A DNA stretch of 64,000 bases from Physcomitrium patens (lineage: Eukaryota; Streptophyta; Bryopsida; Funariales; Funariaceae): assembly GCF_000002425.4 (NCBI RefSeq), contig NC_037270.1:7324098-7388097 (forward strand). Direction: 5' to 3'. This document shows positions 10,739 through 21,088 of this stretch, in pieces. Under the pieces are notes generated by a model. The model searched no databases and had not been told where the DNA came from. It worked only from the letters and a program-made list of their open reading frames with translations. Position numbers and translations under genes: made by a program. The first letter of the stretch is position 1. Each line of letters opens with the position of its first letter.

Positions 10739-12389
10739 TGGATTGTTCAATCTCTTCAATTTCTGACGCTGGCTCTATTTGGTCTTGTTTCAACACTATA
10801 TCTTCTTCCTCCGACTCATCTTGAATCTCTGCCCTTAATTGAGCTATTGAATCTTTATTATACGCTCCCAATTCTTGAACTTGACCTTCTAATTGGAGTA
10901 TTCTGGCATCTTTATCTTCCAGTTGTTGCTGTTGCTCTTGCAATTTCTCCTCCAATTTTTTAATTTCTACTCCCATTGAGGCAAATGTCTGTAACTGACC
11001 TATACTGACCGAATCACTTTCGAATTTCATTACTATTTCCTTCAAAACAATAATTTCTGCCTGTAGTTCATCCGTTCTGTTTCGATATTGGTCACCTAAA
11101 TGTTTCTTTTCAAGCTCCAATGCCTCCTTCTCTCGTTCCATCTTCAATTAAGCGTTCATCTTTTTCTGTTCCAATCTATACAATTTGTGAATTTGTAGTA
11201 ATTCTTGTCTTTGATTTTTTAGGATATGCTGAATCTTTTGTTTCTCCTTTGACCAGTTTTCCACTCTCTCATCCAATTCACACTTCACTCGTATCTTGGA
11301 TTTTGATTCTATCTTAATGGCTTGTTTCTGTTTCCTGATTTTATAATTTTACTCCAATATTATTTTCTTGCTCGCTTCCACTTGCCTTTTTAAGCCACCC
11401 TCATCTTCGAGCTTATTCACCGTAAGTTGCAGTTAGGAAATTTGATCCAATATAACTTTCTTAAGATTCCACCTTTCCATTACATTCCATTGAAATTCTA
11501 ATTGATTGCTTTCTCTTGGAATTGATATTGGTATCATCATCTCTTTTGTCATTCGAATTAAAACTCGCTTTGGTGTAGATATTGGTCTTGCTTTCCGTTC
11601 TGCTGCTCTACTGGATTCTCCCACTTCATACACTATTACCTCTGGACTCACTGTTTTCGTTTATAAACTTGAAACTACTGGTTGAGATTCCTATTTCAAT
11701 GTATACTTAATTACTGAGTTTACATAATTAGAACATAATAGTGAAGCAAACTTCCCCATCTTTCGCTTAGCTCCCATTTGTGTATGTGTCCTTGTGGCCA
11801 CATAAGGTACTTAATTGAATACCTTGCCTTCCAGTATACCTATTGCAAAAAATAGTAATCGCTTTACCATGTAGGTAGTATGCCAATTCAATGCTAACCA
11901 CTTCTGAACGAAATGCATCCATTCCATAAGTTCGAGCATAAGTGCTTCCTATACCTTCCATCCTTGATTTTGCTCGAGAGACGACATTCCTCCTTTGAAG
12001 TAGCTTCGTGGCCTGAAGTCATTTAATGCATCTCTTCCCACCTCAAGTTCTTCGGTTAGTAAATACAAGACCTTGTGTAAGATATTCTCATCTATTCCAA
12101 TCAAGACTCCTCTTACCACTTTTGAACCATCCTCTGGATCATAATTTTCTATATATTTTGCCACTCGTTCTATATCAATTGGTGGTAGTTTATTCGATCC
12201 TCACAAAAACATAAATAACTATGCATTTCTAAAATCTCTTTACCTTTTCAATGATCAACAGATATCTAACTTCATCGGTTCTATGTTAGTGATAACTATA
12301 AGAGATGGCGATCCCAGATTGCACTTAGACCTTACATTGCGGCATCTTTTCGATCGTTCTGGTACTCTCTTCACTCTTTCTATCGACAT
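10734..12389 (-). pseudogene. Long extra ORF with C-terminal coiled coil (B3)
   Basis: From an ATG at 12389 one frame can be read for 551 codons to a TAA at 10734, with about ten internal stops and no frameshift. The N-terminal third has a conserved-looking globular part (PPIDIERVAKYIENYDPED, then LMEWMHFVQKWLALNW, then GAKRKMGKFASLLCSNYV). The last 230 residues are charged and Gln-rich with clear heptads (IKKLEEKLQEQQQQLEDKD). It lies downstream of integrase and upstream of the polypurine tract, where some Tat/Athila elements carry env-like or other extra ORFs. No membrane segment or signal peptide is visible, so an env role is not supported. I do not recognise the family. All stops are of the C-to-T or G-to-A type. 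Confidence 0.6.
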
Positions 12390-12734
12390 TGTGAAAATCA
12401 AACTTTCAATACTTCCTCGCGCTAATACTATTGCTATTTACTGTCGTAAAGCTTACAGTTCAAAGCACAATGTCTGAAATTTGTAACAATGAAATCTTCT
12501 ATGAGTGCCCCGCTCCTAACTGCTTATTCAGGATCCAAATCAAGAATATCTAATCTAGTGTACCTTAATCTCATGTCTAATCAAGAATGTCTAATTTCCT
12601 GACTAGTCAGTTTTAATATCCAAAACTAACCATCAATCGTTTCTTAGCTATCATAATCTTTTCAATCGTGTCGGATAATAACTATTACGAAGACTCCCTC
12701 CCGCCATTGAGTAAATCCGTCTCGGATTTACGTA

Positions 12735-13729
12735 TAATACAACCGTAACTGGTTTCCATTAATGCATGTTGTAAAGTGGATTCCCAAAAAATCTTCCAAT
12801 TGAATGGAATCATTAGAAAAATCTTCCACCACCCGATATGGTCCATGCCATCGTACTTAAAATTTACCGAGAAAGTTGTTAAAGCGGCTATTATAAAGTA
12901 GCATCAGATCATTGGGCATAAAATATTTTGGCCATAACTTACTATCATAATAACTCTTTTTGCGGTACTGTGTAGCTTCCATGATCAAGAGAGCCGTAGC
13001 CCTAGCTTCATTCAATTTCTCCAATTGGACTAATTTATATTGAAGAGATTCTTTGTCTCCCATACGTTCATCCAACGCAATTTGTAAAATTTGGACCTCC
13101 AATTCAATTGGTAGAATTGCTTCCTAATCGTATATCAATTAAAATGGGATAGAATTGGTAGTTACTTTATATGCAATACGATACGCCCATAAAGCTACAA
13201 ATAATTTAGTGTCCCAATCAGTTCTTGCTCGTGAAATAATCTTTGTTAAGATCTTATATAGGATACCGTTGGTCTTTTCTATCTGTCTATTGGCTCATGG
13301 ATGATAAGGTGTAGTTTTGCGGTACTTGATCTCATACTTCACTGTTAATGCTTCAATTGTTGCATTAATAAAATATGTTCCGTGATCACTAACCCATTCT
13401 TTCGGACAGCCAAAACGAGTGATAATGTTTTCATATAAAAATATTGCTATGATATTGACATTATCAATTTTTATTGCTATGGCATCTGCCCATTTGGTGA
13501 CATAATCGGTGGCTACTAGAATATAACATTTATGTCTATTTCGAGAGGCAGGTGCAATGGATCCTATAAAGTCAATACCCCATTTTTTGAATGGTGTTTC
13601 TGCCAAAATTGGTACCAATGGTATTGCAAAAGTTCTAGTAGGGCAACCAATTCATTGGCAAGGATTACAACGATGAACATATTGGTGTGCATCCGAAAAC
13701 ATTGTTGGCCACTAATATCCAGCCATTAA
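12735..13729 (-). pseudogene. Integrase, decayed (B3)
   Basis: Same type as the B2 integrase. The zinc-binding end shows HRCNPC, the core WGIDFIGSIAPAS and ATDYVTKWADAI, then FGCPKEWVSDHGTYF (second catalytic Asp present) and RKTTPYHP. The C-terminal GPY/F region is still traceable to about 12735 but out of frame. Stops and frameshifts make it inactive. It is the first pol domain seen after the leader; gag, protease and RT are absent from this element. Confidence 0.8.
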
Positions 13730-13769
13730 AGATATCGATGTTCAGCTCAATTCTTTATTAAAATAAAAA

Positions 13770-14156
13770 CTATCTCTTGCAAAAGTCTTTTTTCGGACTT
13801 TCAGGCCTTCCCGATTGACTATTACTATCTCCAAATAATTTTACTAGTTGAATATGAGGTAAAAACGACAGGTTTTGATATACTCTGAATTGGACTTTAT
13901 TGACAAGTGATTTATGTCGATCTTTAGAACCAGTCTTGTTAAAATCGGACATATCTCTAATTGAAAAAATATCCAATGAGGTACCTAATTCTTTTGTGCC
14001 TTCCTTGCTTTTTGTTAATGGCTTCGAGAGGTATGTTGGACTATTAGCAGTGCTCCTTACGAGTGCTCTTGGTAATTTCTTTAATGATATGTACTTCTGA
14101 AATATTAGAAGTCGATCGTCTTCTGGGTACGATCGAATATGCCAACAGGCATGCAA
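13770..14156 (-). CDS. Hypothetical 128-codon ORF in the B3 leader
   Basis: An uninterrupted minus-strand ORF starting MHACWHIRSYPEDD and ending PKKDFCKR, located between the 5' LTR and integrase. It is basic at its C-terminus and has no motif I recognise. In a region where every other frame is full of stops its openness is mildly notable, but 128 codons can arise by chance. It may be the remnant junction of the gag-RT deletion. Confidence 0.25.
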   Translation of the reverse strand: MHACWHIRSYPEDDRLLIFQKYISLKKLPRALVRSTANSPTYLSKPLTKSKEGTKELGTSLDIFSIRDMSDFNKTGSKDRHKSLVNKVQFRVYQNLSFLPHIQLVKLFGDSNSQSGRPESPKKDFCKR

Positions 14157-14410
14157 CTACAGCTTAATCCAACTTTGTCGATGCTTCTTTTTTAATTTGC
14201 CATCTTCCTCATTATGCAACAAATTTCTTGCTTGCGATTTCTTTGTTCTTTTGTTTGATTACTTTATTCTCTTTGCTATTAAATTCTCATTCTTAATAAT
14301 CAAACTCTTTTATTATTTTTATTGAGTTTGCTTCTTAATCTCCTTGACTGCTTTGGCAGTTAATTCCTAACACTCAATATTGTTGTCAATCATCGACAAT
14401 GAAGCCAAAA

Positions 14411-15150
14411 TGTGATTGTCATTTTACTTATTTGAGAAGAAACCTCCCAAAATAAACCCGTATAGGAGAATTTGAATACAAGAAAACATCATATATATGA
14501 ACTCCAATTGTTAAGGTCATACAATTAATCGCTACTATTGAATGCTTACAATACCGAAGAACACTTAACTTTTCCTCCTACTGTCTACTCTCTCATATCA
14601 ATATGATAACAACTATGACATCAATTTTAGTACCCTGTGTAATTCACAAACACACAAGCATAATCCAAACCCTAGAACAAACAACTTCCAATCCATAGAA
14701 TCTGATCGAGATAATTCCTTCGATTACAATTCTTCTCAACTGAACTCACAACCTTGCGATAAACAGTGATTGGAAACTTCCATACATCATCAATCTTTTA
14801 TCGTAATTGATAAACAGCGATCCATAAATAACTTCGTAAATTAAACATTGATTCATTAAATCGATTCTCTTCACTATAAACAACATTAATACAAAAGAAA
14901 AAAGAAAACTAAGAAGAAGGGATAGCACCAAGTCTATCCCAGCTCAGTACAATCGTAGTCTGGCATTTTCTTCCTCTCTCCCATCCTCCTTATATTACTC
15001 CGAGATACCAACTCCTATGCTATGGATGATAACTACTTTTCTTGACTATTCATCTATTCTACTTGCTAAACCACCTTTTCAGCAGTTATCTATCTCTATT
15101 TATATTATACACTAGATATCTATATTCTGAAAATAATTACTTATTCTATA
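14411..15150 (-). repeat. 5' LTR of B3
   Basis: 740 bases. The right part (14895-15150) matches the other B LTRs. The left edge TGTGATTGTC follows CCA plus three A (14405-14410), the reverse complement of a TGG primer-binding-site start, placing the element body to the left on the minus strand. The right edge has decayed to ..TATA where the relatives have ..TACA. A promoter is expected here but no TATA box can be assigned with confidence. Confidence 0.6.
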
Positions 15151-15159
15151 AGATTTGAT

Positions 15160-16535
15160 ATAGACTCTTGATTAAAATTGGAACTTTAAAAATTATTGAA
15201 TGTTTGATTTTGTTAATTAGATCGATTTCCATTCCATCCATACGTATTTCTCATTTGAACTTGATTGACTTCTCATTGAGTCAATAGGATCATGGTTTGA
15301 TTACTGAATTGTTGTTGCCTTTGTAAATGCCAACAGTTTTGGGTAGGGTGCTTTCCTCCACAAAATGTATATTGAACATATGTTTGTCTAGGTGATGGAC
15401 ATTCCATATCAAAATGACCTTATTCCTTACAATTATTACACCATACATTAGGTCTTGTATTAGAAGGCTTATATCATTTCTCTTTGTCTTTAGCCAAATT
15501 CAGGGCCAATTCTTCCATTTTCTTTGTTATATTTAATAACAAGGCTTAATTTGGATCTTTAATAGTCGAATTTGTGAACAACTCCGGTTGTTGATAGGTT
15601 GGCGATATAAAATAAGGTGTCATCATTATTGGCACTATTGCTTGGAGTGGTGTAGCATTAATTGGTTGTTGCAATATAACATTCTTTACATTAGAGGTAG
15701 CCATTTGTGGATAATTATCCATCAACACATTTCTCAGTTGTATTTGTTGGCTTCCTGAACTTGGAATCATTGTAGCCTCCACTGTTAACAATTGATCATA
15801 ATGACATTCTTCCCACACCTTTGTTTGTGCCAACAATGCCTCTACTATAGCTGGTCAAGCTTCTTTTATAAATATTTTCAATTCTAATGGATGCAAATCG
15901 TTAATTAATATTGATAATATAAACACATCTGGCATTTGATTATTTGACCATTTACAAAGTATATCTGTGATCCGGCCATAATAGGACTCTACAGATTCCC
16001 CTACAAACATCTTGCTATTCATAAAACTTTCTTGAAGCCAATCTTCAAATCTAATTGGTCTAAAATGGGTTAGGAAGGTATTCCTTAAGACCTTCCAATT
16101 GTAAAATCTATCCACTGGTTATCAAATATACCATTCAAAAGCTGTATCTTTTAAAGTTGCTGACAACCATCTCAACCAAATGTCTTCAGTTCTACCATTA
16201 TTAGCCACGTAGGTTGTCAAGAATTGAGATATATGGTGATCGGAATCAGAGCCCGGCCAACCACTAAAAGTAAGTAATGGTGCCACACTTGTAGTTCGAT
16301 CTCCTACTGCTCCCATTTATATTGCAATTGGTACTTCTCGCACTTCCGTGGCTATTGGAGTTATCACTAGTCTCCTTACTATTTGAATTTAAATTTTTCT
16401 TCCTTTGGTTTTTTTTAGACGTACAATTTCTTTTTGTCGTTCTCGTAAGATATTTTTGATGTGTAATCATTCCTGTCTTTCTTTTGTTTGTTGATTAATT
16501 CTTTGATAATCCTCCCTCCCATGATTATCATTCAT
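15160..16535 (-). pseudogene. Gag, decayed (B4, family B)
   Basis: From an ATG at 16535 (MNDNHGRED..) a single frame runs to about 15160 with several stops. The capsid-like part reads LTFSGWPGSDSDHHISQF, then WLSATLKDTAFEWY and FLTHFRPIRFEDWLQESF. Two zinc knuckles follow: CNNCKE-stop-GHFDMEC and a CGGKHPTQNC type. It differs from the A gag, so it is another family. The left end is cut by the B3 LTR at 15150. The pol at 8.7-10.4 kb may be its continuation, but the protease is missing between them. A primer-site-like CCA (16704-16706) lies 170 bases upstream. Confidence 0.75.
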
Positions 16536-17218
16536 AATCTTTCATTCTTTTTGGAAAAATCAATACTACCTTGAATTGTAACTCACATATTTGTAACCCT
16601 AAAACTGATTCTTCTCATGTTTTCATTCAACATATAATTCCATCTCCCATACAATCAATTTACCTATTCTATAGGCAACAACCTCACTCCACTCCCACAA
16701 TCGCCAAAATTTCAGTTTTGATTCAATTGTAGTGAATTTTATACCACTACGACTTCAACTTTAATGTGCTTCTATACAAAATTTTCCACTATAAAATAAT
16801 CATCAGGCACTAAGAAATGCCTTTACAAAAATGAGATACATGAAACTGCCATGGCAGTGAACCTCTTTCTATTCTAAAACTCACTACAAATTCAAATCAA
16901 CTTCAATTTGAACATGTGATAGCTTTTTGGAAAGCTTACATCTAGACACACAACCTTAAGAATTTTTGATTCAAAAATTGCAACACATAAAAAAGAATTG
17001 ATGAAAACCCGAGAGCAAATCAACATCCAACTTAACAATGAAATTTTTGACTATCTTATAAATTGAGAATTAGAAATGCTTTGCTTACACTAATAAAGAA
17101 GAGATGAAGAACACTTACCACCAATGATGAGCTACTTGAATTCCTCACTCAACGAAATCAAGCAAGTTCAATCACAATAAGCAAACTTCACATTCACACA
17201 CACCATTAGAAGCACCAT
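16536..17218. other. Leader and LTR-like sequence, no gene
   Basis: Non-coding. The part at 16700-17000 (CGCCAAAATTT, GGCACTAAGAAATGCCTTT, AGCTTTTTGGAAAGCTTAC) resembles 50375-50830 inside the A-like solo LTR F. Boundaries could not be fixed; it is probably a mosaic of minus-strand LTR ends. Confidence 0.4.
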
Positions 17219-17236
17219 CTCCTGGCAAATGTACCA
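17219..17236 (-). other. Primer-binding-site-like sequence (minus)
   Basis: On the minus strand it reads TGGTACATTTGCCAGGAG, four bases after an LTR edge CTCACA. It matches the primer site of element A (TGGTGCGTTTGCCGGGA) and the tRNA-Asp 3'-end complement used by Athila-type elements, allowing a few transitions. It marks the 5' end of an A-family element pointing left, whose body is no longer recognisable. Confidence 0.55.
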
Positions 17237-17239
17237 AAA

Positions 17240-18582
17240 TGTGAGTATAAATTTCACTCCTCAACTCCAATTACAAGATGGCCTCAATTAAGAGTTGCTT
17301 GTAATTGGTAGTATGAAGGGAAGTAAGCAAATAATAAGAACAAAAGATGAACAACCACAAAACAATTGAAATGAATGACATGAAGTAAGTACACAATCAA
17401 AAACTAAGTCATAGTCTTTTCACTGTGTTTTCATCTAATAAAAAGTAAAAGTAAAAAGTAAAAAGTAAATATTTAGATAGATAATTTTATTATCTTTTTA
17501 ATTACATAAGAAACATATAAATCCGAATCACTATGAATAAGTTATGAAGTGTTAAAAAATAGGAAGTAAATAATTAAAAAGTGAAGTAAAAATATTTTAC
17601 CTCAAGGATAACTTGCTTCTAGATCAAGGGTTCGAGCCTCACCAAGGCTCACATGTAGTGTATATCGGTTGCCTAAAGAGGCCTTGAGGCCTTAGTCTTA
17701 TCTTCCTACCTACATCCAAGGTGCTACAACCCATATGGGACTTGTGCACCTCCCTTCTTACAAGGACTATACTAACTGCTGGTCCTCCTATTTTCTACTA
17801 GTAGAATTAATATTTTTACATTTTTGACTTCACCATGGTGTTCAAAAACACCCAATTAGCCTAATAACATTGTGTGGCCTTCAAACCTTACTCCATTTCT
17901 TCATAATGGCTCCCTAAGTGATAAAATTCAATTTTACCAATGTCTTAAAAATTACCCTAAAAATTCATAGAAAATTCTAAATAAATTCTAAATAAATTCT
18001 AAATAAATTCTAAATAAATTATTAAAATTCCTATAACATTTCTATAATTCTAATAAAAATTTAAAAATATAATTCCCTCTATTGATGATTTTTTAGAGTG
18101 ATAAAAAACAATTTGAATCTACTAAAAATTCTAAATAATTTCTAAATAAATTCTAAAAATTCTTATACTATTTTTATAATGCTAATAGCAATTTAAGGAT
18201 ATAATTTCTTATATTATTGATTTTTTATGGTAATGGAATCAATTTAAATCTACTATAAATTCTACTTTCTATATAAATAACTAAAAAGACATGAGGTTCT
18301 TTCTTATGCTTCTTTTAAGTTCTAACTAACATTTATAGTTTTTGTATAAGTAATACATATAGATATAAGATCAATATAAATGTTGATTTTAGTAAATAAT
18401 CCTTACTCCTCAATAATAAGTAAAAATACTAAACCAACTAAAATAATTGCCTCAAAAACTTACTAAGATTCCATTTCTTCTCCATTAATACTATTCTTCT
18501 TTCTTTAACATCTTCTAAACACATCTTTACCTAATAATTATAATTTTGGCACTCTACATGCATTATTTTGTCCTAAAATAAC
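17240..18582 (-). repeat. A-family LTR fragment, minus orientation
   Basis: Begins TGTGAGTATAAATT beside the primer-site-like sequence. Element A is inserted at its right end (18583), so the continuation would be at 29221 onward. Contents: AT-rich sequence, the 11-base repeats at 17971-18022, and a stretch at 17600-17780 with a tRNA B-box-like GGTTCGAGCC (17621-17640 region). No ORF is supported. Confidence 0.45.
17971..18022. repeat. 11-bp tandem repeat
   Basis: Four to five copies of TAAATAAATTC in a row. A simple AT-rich slippage repeat with no sign of function. Confidence 0.8.
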
Positions 18583-18587
18583 TAGTG
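18583..18587. repeat. Target site duplication of A, left copy
   Basis: TAGTG, identical to 29216-29220. Five bases is the usual size for gypsy integrases. It fixes the left LTR start at 18588. Confidence 0.8.
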
Positions 18588-20429
18588 TAAGAGCCCAAAA
18601 GTTGGTTCACATTGTTGGTTAAACTAAAAAAATCTAAAAAAAAATGAGGATTTTGATTATGTTTTGTAATAATAAGTTAGTTATAGACATTAATGTTAGT
18701 GGCTTATTGATGATTAGTAGTGGAAAGAAAAATCAAGGGAGAAGGGAGTGGTGGGAAAGATAAGAAAAAGAACCAAAAGAAAAAAAAAAAAACAAAACAA
18801 AACAAAACAAAAAGGCCAAGAAGAAAGAAGGAAGAAGATGAAGAGGGACAAGGAGAAGAAGAAAAAAAAGGAGAAGAAAATAATTAGAAGTAAATTTATT
18901 GTGATGGGTTTGTCAAATTGTTGGTTCTTAATGATCTAGAACTTAGATTTGGGTGTATGAATAGTCAAACTTGATGTTTAAATATGTTTTAAACACATTG
19001 GTGGAGTTAGTTTTGTCAAAAAACGCTTCGAATTGGAGATTTTGGGCATGTCCAGCACTAAAATCGGGTTTAGGACTTAGGATTAATGTGGGCCCTTGAT
19101 CTTGATTAGGGTTGGTGGATTCGGATGGTGGAGATGTGGCCGCCACCCTTTGGTCTCTTCCTACTTGGATAAGAGGGTGGAGGTGGCCACACTCGCTCTC
19201 TCTCTCTCTCTTTTTTTTTTAGGGGGCGAAGCCATGCCAAATTGCATCCCCACGTACCCTTGTTTCTATAGAGCTGCAATTGCGCAGCTGTAGTGTATTA
19301 GTTATCTAGAAATAGAACGTCAAATTTTACCAATAGTTAGATCTTGTCGTTAGCTTCCTCGGGACAGTAGGCACGCTTTGTTTGGAGAGAAAACAAGAAA
19401 GTTGTGGTGGTTTTAGTGACAAGGAGGTCAGCTGCCGGCCAGATCTGGAGGTCCGACTTTGGAAGGCGAGTGTTGGCGGACAGTATTGAATTTGGAGCTG
19501 AAACTTTTGTGGAGGATGGTCCTTGTTGTCAGCTTTTCAAGGACTATTTGCACGCTTAGATTGAGTAAAGGCCAAGGAAGTTATGGTGGTTGGAGTGAAG
19601 AGGAGTCGGCCGTGGTGAAGATGTAGCACTCCGCCAACTCAAGCTACTTTGGAAGGTCATATCTTGGAATTCACTCAAGATTTTCAAGAAAAAATTATTG
19701 GAGGTGATGCGGCTTCAATTCTAGTTTTTGGAATGCTAAAGCATATGCGTTGCACAACTGGAATGGAGCAAGGGCAAGGGTTTTTGTGGCTAGGGGTGCT
19801 CTGACTAGGCCGAGAAAGTCAGGCAACTTTGAGGCAAGTTTTCTCTTAGCTTAATTGTTGTTTTGCATTGAATTTTGTTCGAGGACAAGCGCTTGTAAGT
19901 CTACTTTCTAAAATAACAAAGCTTGTTATAAACAAGTTAGTGATGCAACCATTGTAGTGGAATTCGTGCAAGGGGGTCGCTACCATGACTTGGAAGGTGG
20001 CGACTTCCAATTTTCTTTAATTTTTAGGATGAAACTTGGATGAATTAGGTCAATTGCACGAATTGTCAGTTAGATGATAAGTTGACTTATGGTTGGATGA
20101 ATGAATCTTTAGATGAAAATTGGATGAACAAACTTTGAATGAATGAATGTTATAAGATGAATGAGATTTAAGGGATGGATGATTGATGAAGGGAAATTTA
20201 GGATGAATGAACTTAGGGTTTATGGATGAACTTAGGGTTTTTGGATGAACTTAGGGTTTCTAGATGAACTTAGGGTATCTGGATGAACTTAGGGTTTTTG
20301 GAAGAACTTAGGATTTATGGATGAACTTAGGATTTATGAATGAACTTAGGGTTTATAAAAATTATGTGTGATTGAAGTTAATCCAGTTAACTACTAAACG
20401 CAATTAAGGGTGGAGGAATTTAGCTCACA
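18588..20429 (+). repeat. 5' LTR of A
   Basis: 1842 bases; begins TAAGAGCCC (mutated from TGTGAGCCC of the 3' copy) and ends GCTCACA. It contains an A/G-rich tract (18760-18890), a CT microsatellite (19195-19220) and eight 19-bp repeats (20204-20356). It should hold the promoter and R region; no TATA box or start site can be assigned securely. Short ORFs in it are duplicated in the other LTR simply because the LTRs are copies. Confidence 0.9.
20204..20356 (+). repeat. 19-bp minisatellite in the 5' LTR of A
   Basis: Eight units of GGATGAACTTAGGGTTTAT with small variations. The 3' LTR has ten units. Each unit contains TTAGGGTTT, which overlaps the plant telomere motif. Confidence 0.9.
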
Positions 20430-20433
20430 TAAA

Positions 20434-20450
20434 TGGTGCGTTTGCCGGGA
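20434..20450 (+). other. Primer-binding site of A
   Basis: TGGTGCGTTTGCCGGGA, four bases after the LTR end. It aligns without gaps to the tRNA-Asp 3'-end complement used by Athila elements with about four mismatches. It is correctly placed and oriented for minus-strand cDNA priming of the plus-strand coding region. Confidence 0.75.
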
Positions 20451-20474
20451 GCCGATCTTAGAGACGTTGTCTAA

Positions 20475-20506
<32 letters not shown>

Positions 20507-21088
20507 TTGAGATGATTGATTACATGGAGGAAGGAGATAATAGGAGCAAGATGATGGGGTTGTGATTGGAAGGAGCACAGCAGAAAGGTATGTGGGTCTT
20601 GGGAATATCTATGGTAGTTTGTACTAGAAACCTTAGCATGTGATCGAGAGGTCGGTGGTATACTAATTGTGGAGGAAGCTGGAATTGCATGAGGTAAGCC
20701 ATGATACATTGAATGATCTATGTTAACTTAGGATTATAATTCGTCGTTGTCGTTACCTTGTTAGTAGGTAATGCCTTGGCAGTGAGTTGAATTGAGAACG
20801 AGGGGGGTTCTGGCCGCGAAGGCAGAATCACAATGTCTCGTTTACTGACCGGGTAAGCCCCACAATATAGATTGTACCGTATGCCAAGATTGGACTAGCG
20901 GGCTGGTTTGCCTTGGTGAATTCCATGTCATCGCTCGTAAATACTATCTTGGTGGTTTGCGTTCCCTACCCACCTGAGGATAGGCTAAATTATTAATTAT
21001 CAATTTCAAAATTTCAAAAAAAATAAAAATAAAAATAAAAATAAAATGGGTTGGTAGGTAATGAGAGAAGGTCAGTGAAGACGTTTAG
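20451..21088 (+). other. Untranslated leader of A
   Basis: About 640 bases between primer site and gag. It includes a T-run (20478-20503) and an AAATAAAAAT run before gag. There is no ORF of note. A packaging signal would be expected here in a functional relative. Confidence 0.6.

Larger units (their letters stand above)
10387..15150 (-). mobile_element. Nested family B deletion derivative (B3)
   Basis: Minus-strand element with a 5' LTR (14411-15150), a primer-site-like CCA end, leader, integrase, a long extra ORF, a polypurine tract and a shortened 3' LTR (10387-10641). Gag, protease and RT are missing, so it could only have moved with enzymes supplied by a relative, or it lost them after insertion. 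It sits between B2 pol (left) and a B-type gag (right). Flanks AGAT (10383-10386) and AGATT (15151-15155) suggest a target duplication, but the left LTR edge is truncated, so this is tentative. Confidence 0.6.

Noticed and set aside
12498-12520. Third family B polypurine tract (GTTAGGAGCGGGGCAC on minus) upstream of the extra ORF
   Set aside because: Similar to the B2 and B3 tracts, but no LTR edge follows. The extra ORF begins downstream instead, so I could not support a separate LTR here.
18748-18939. Lysine-rich ORF in the 5' LTR of A, repeated at 27466-27687
   Set aside because: Low-complexity A/G tract. Presence in both places only reflects the LTR pair.
18943-19146. 67-codon minus-strand ORF (MAATSPPSESTNP..), repeated at 27691-27894
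   Set aside because: It lies in the LTR and is duplicated with it. The related solo LTR F does not preserve the frame.
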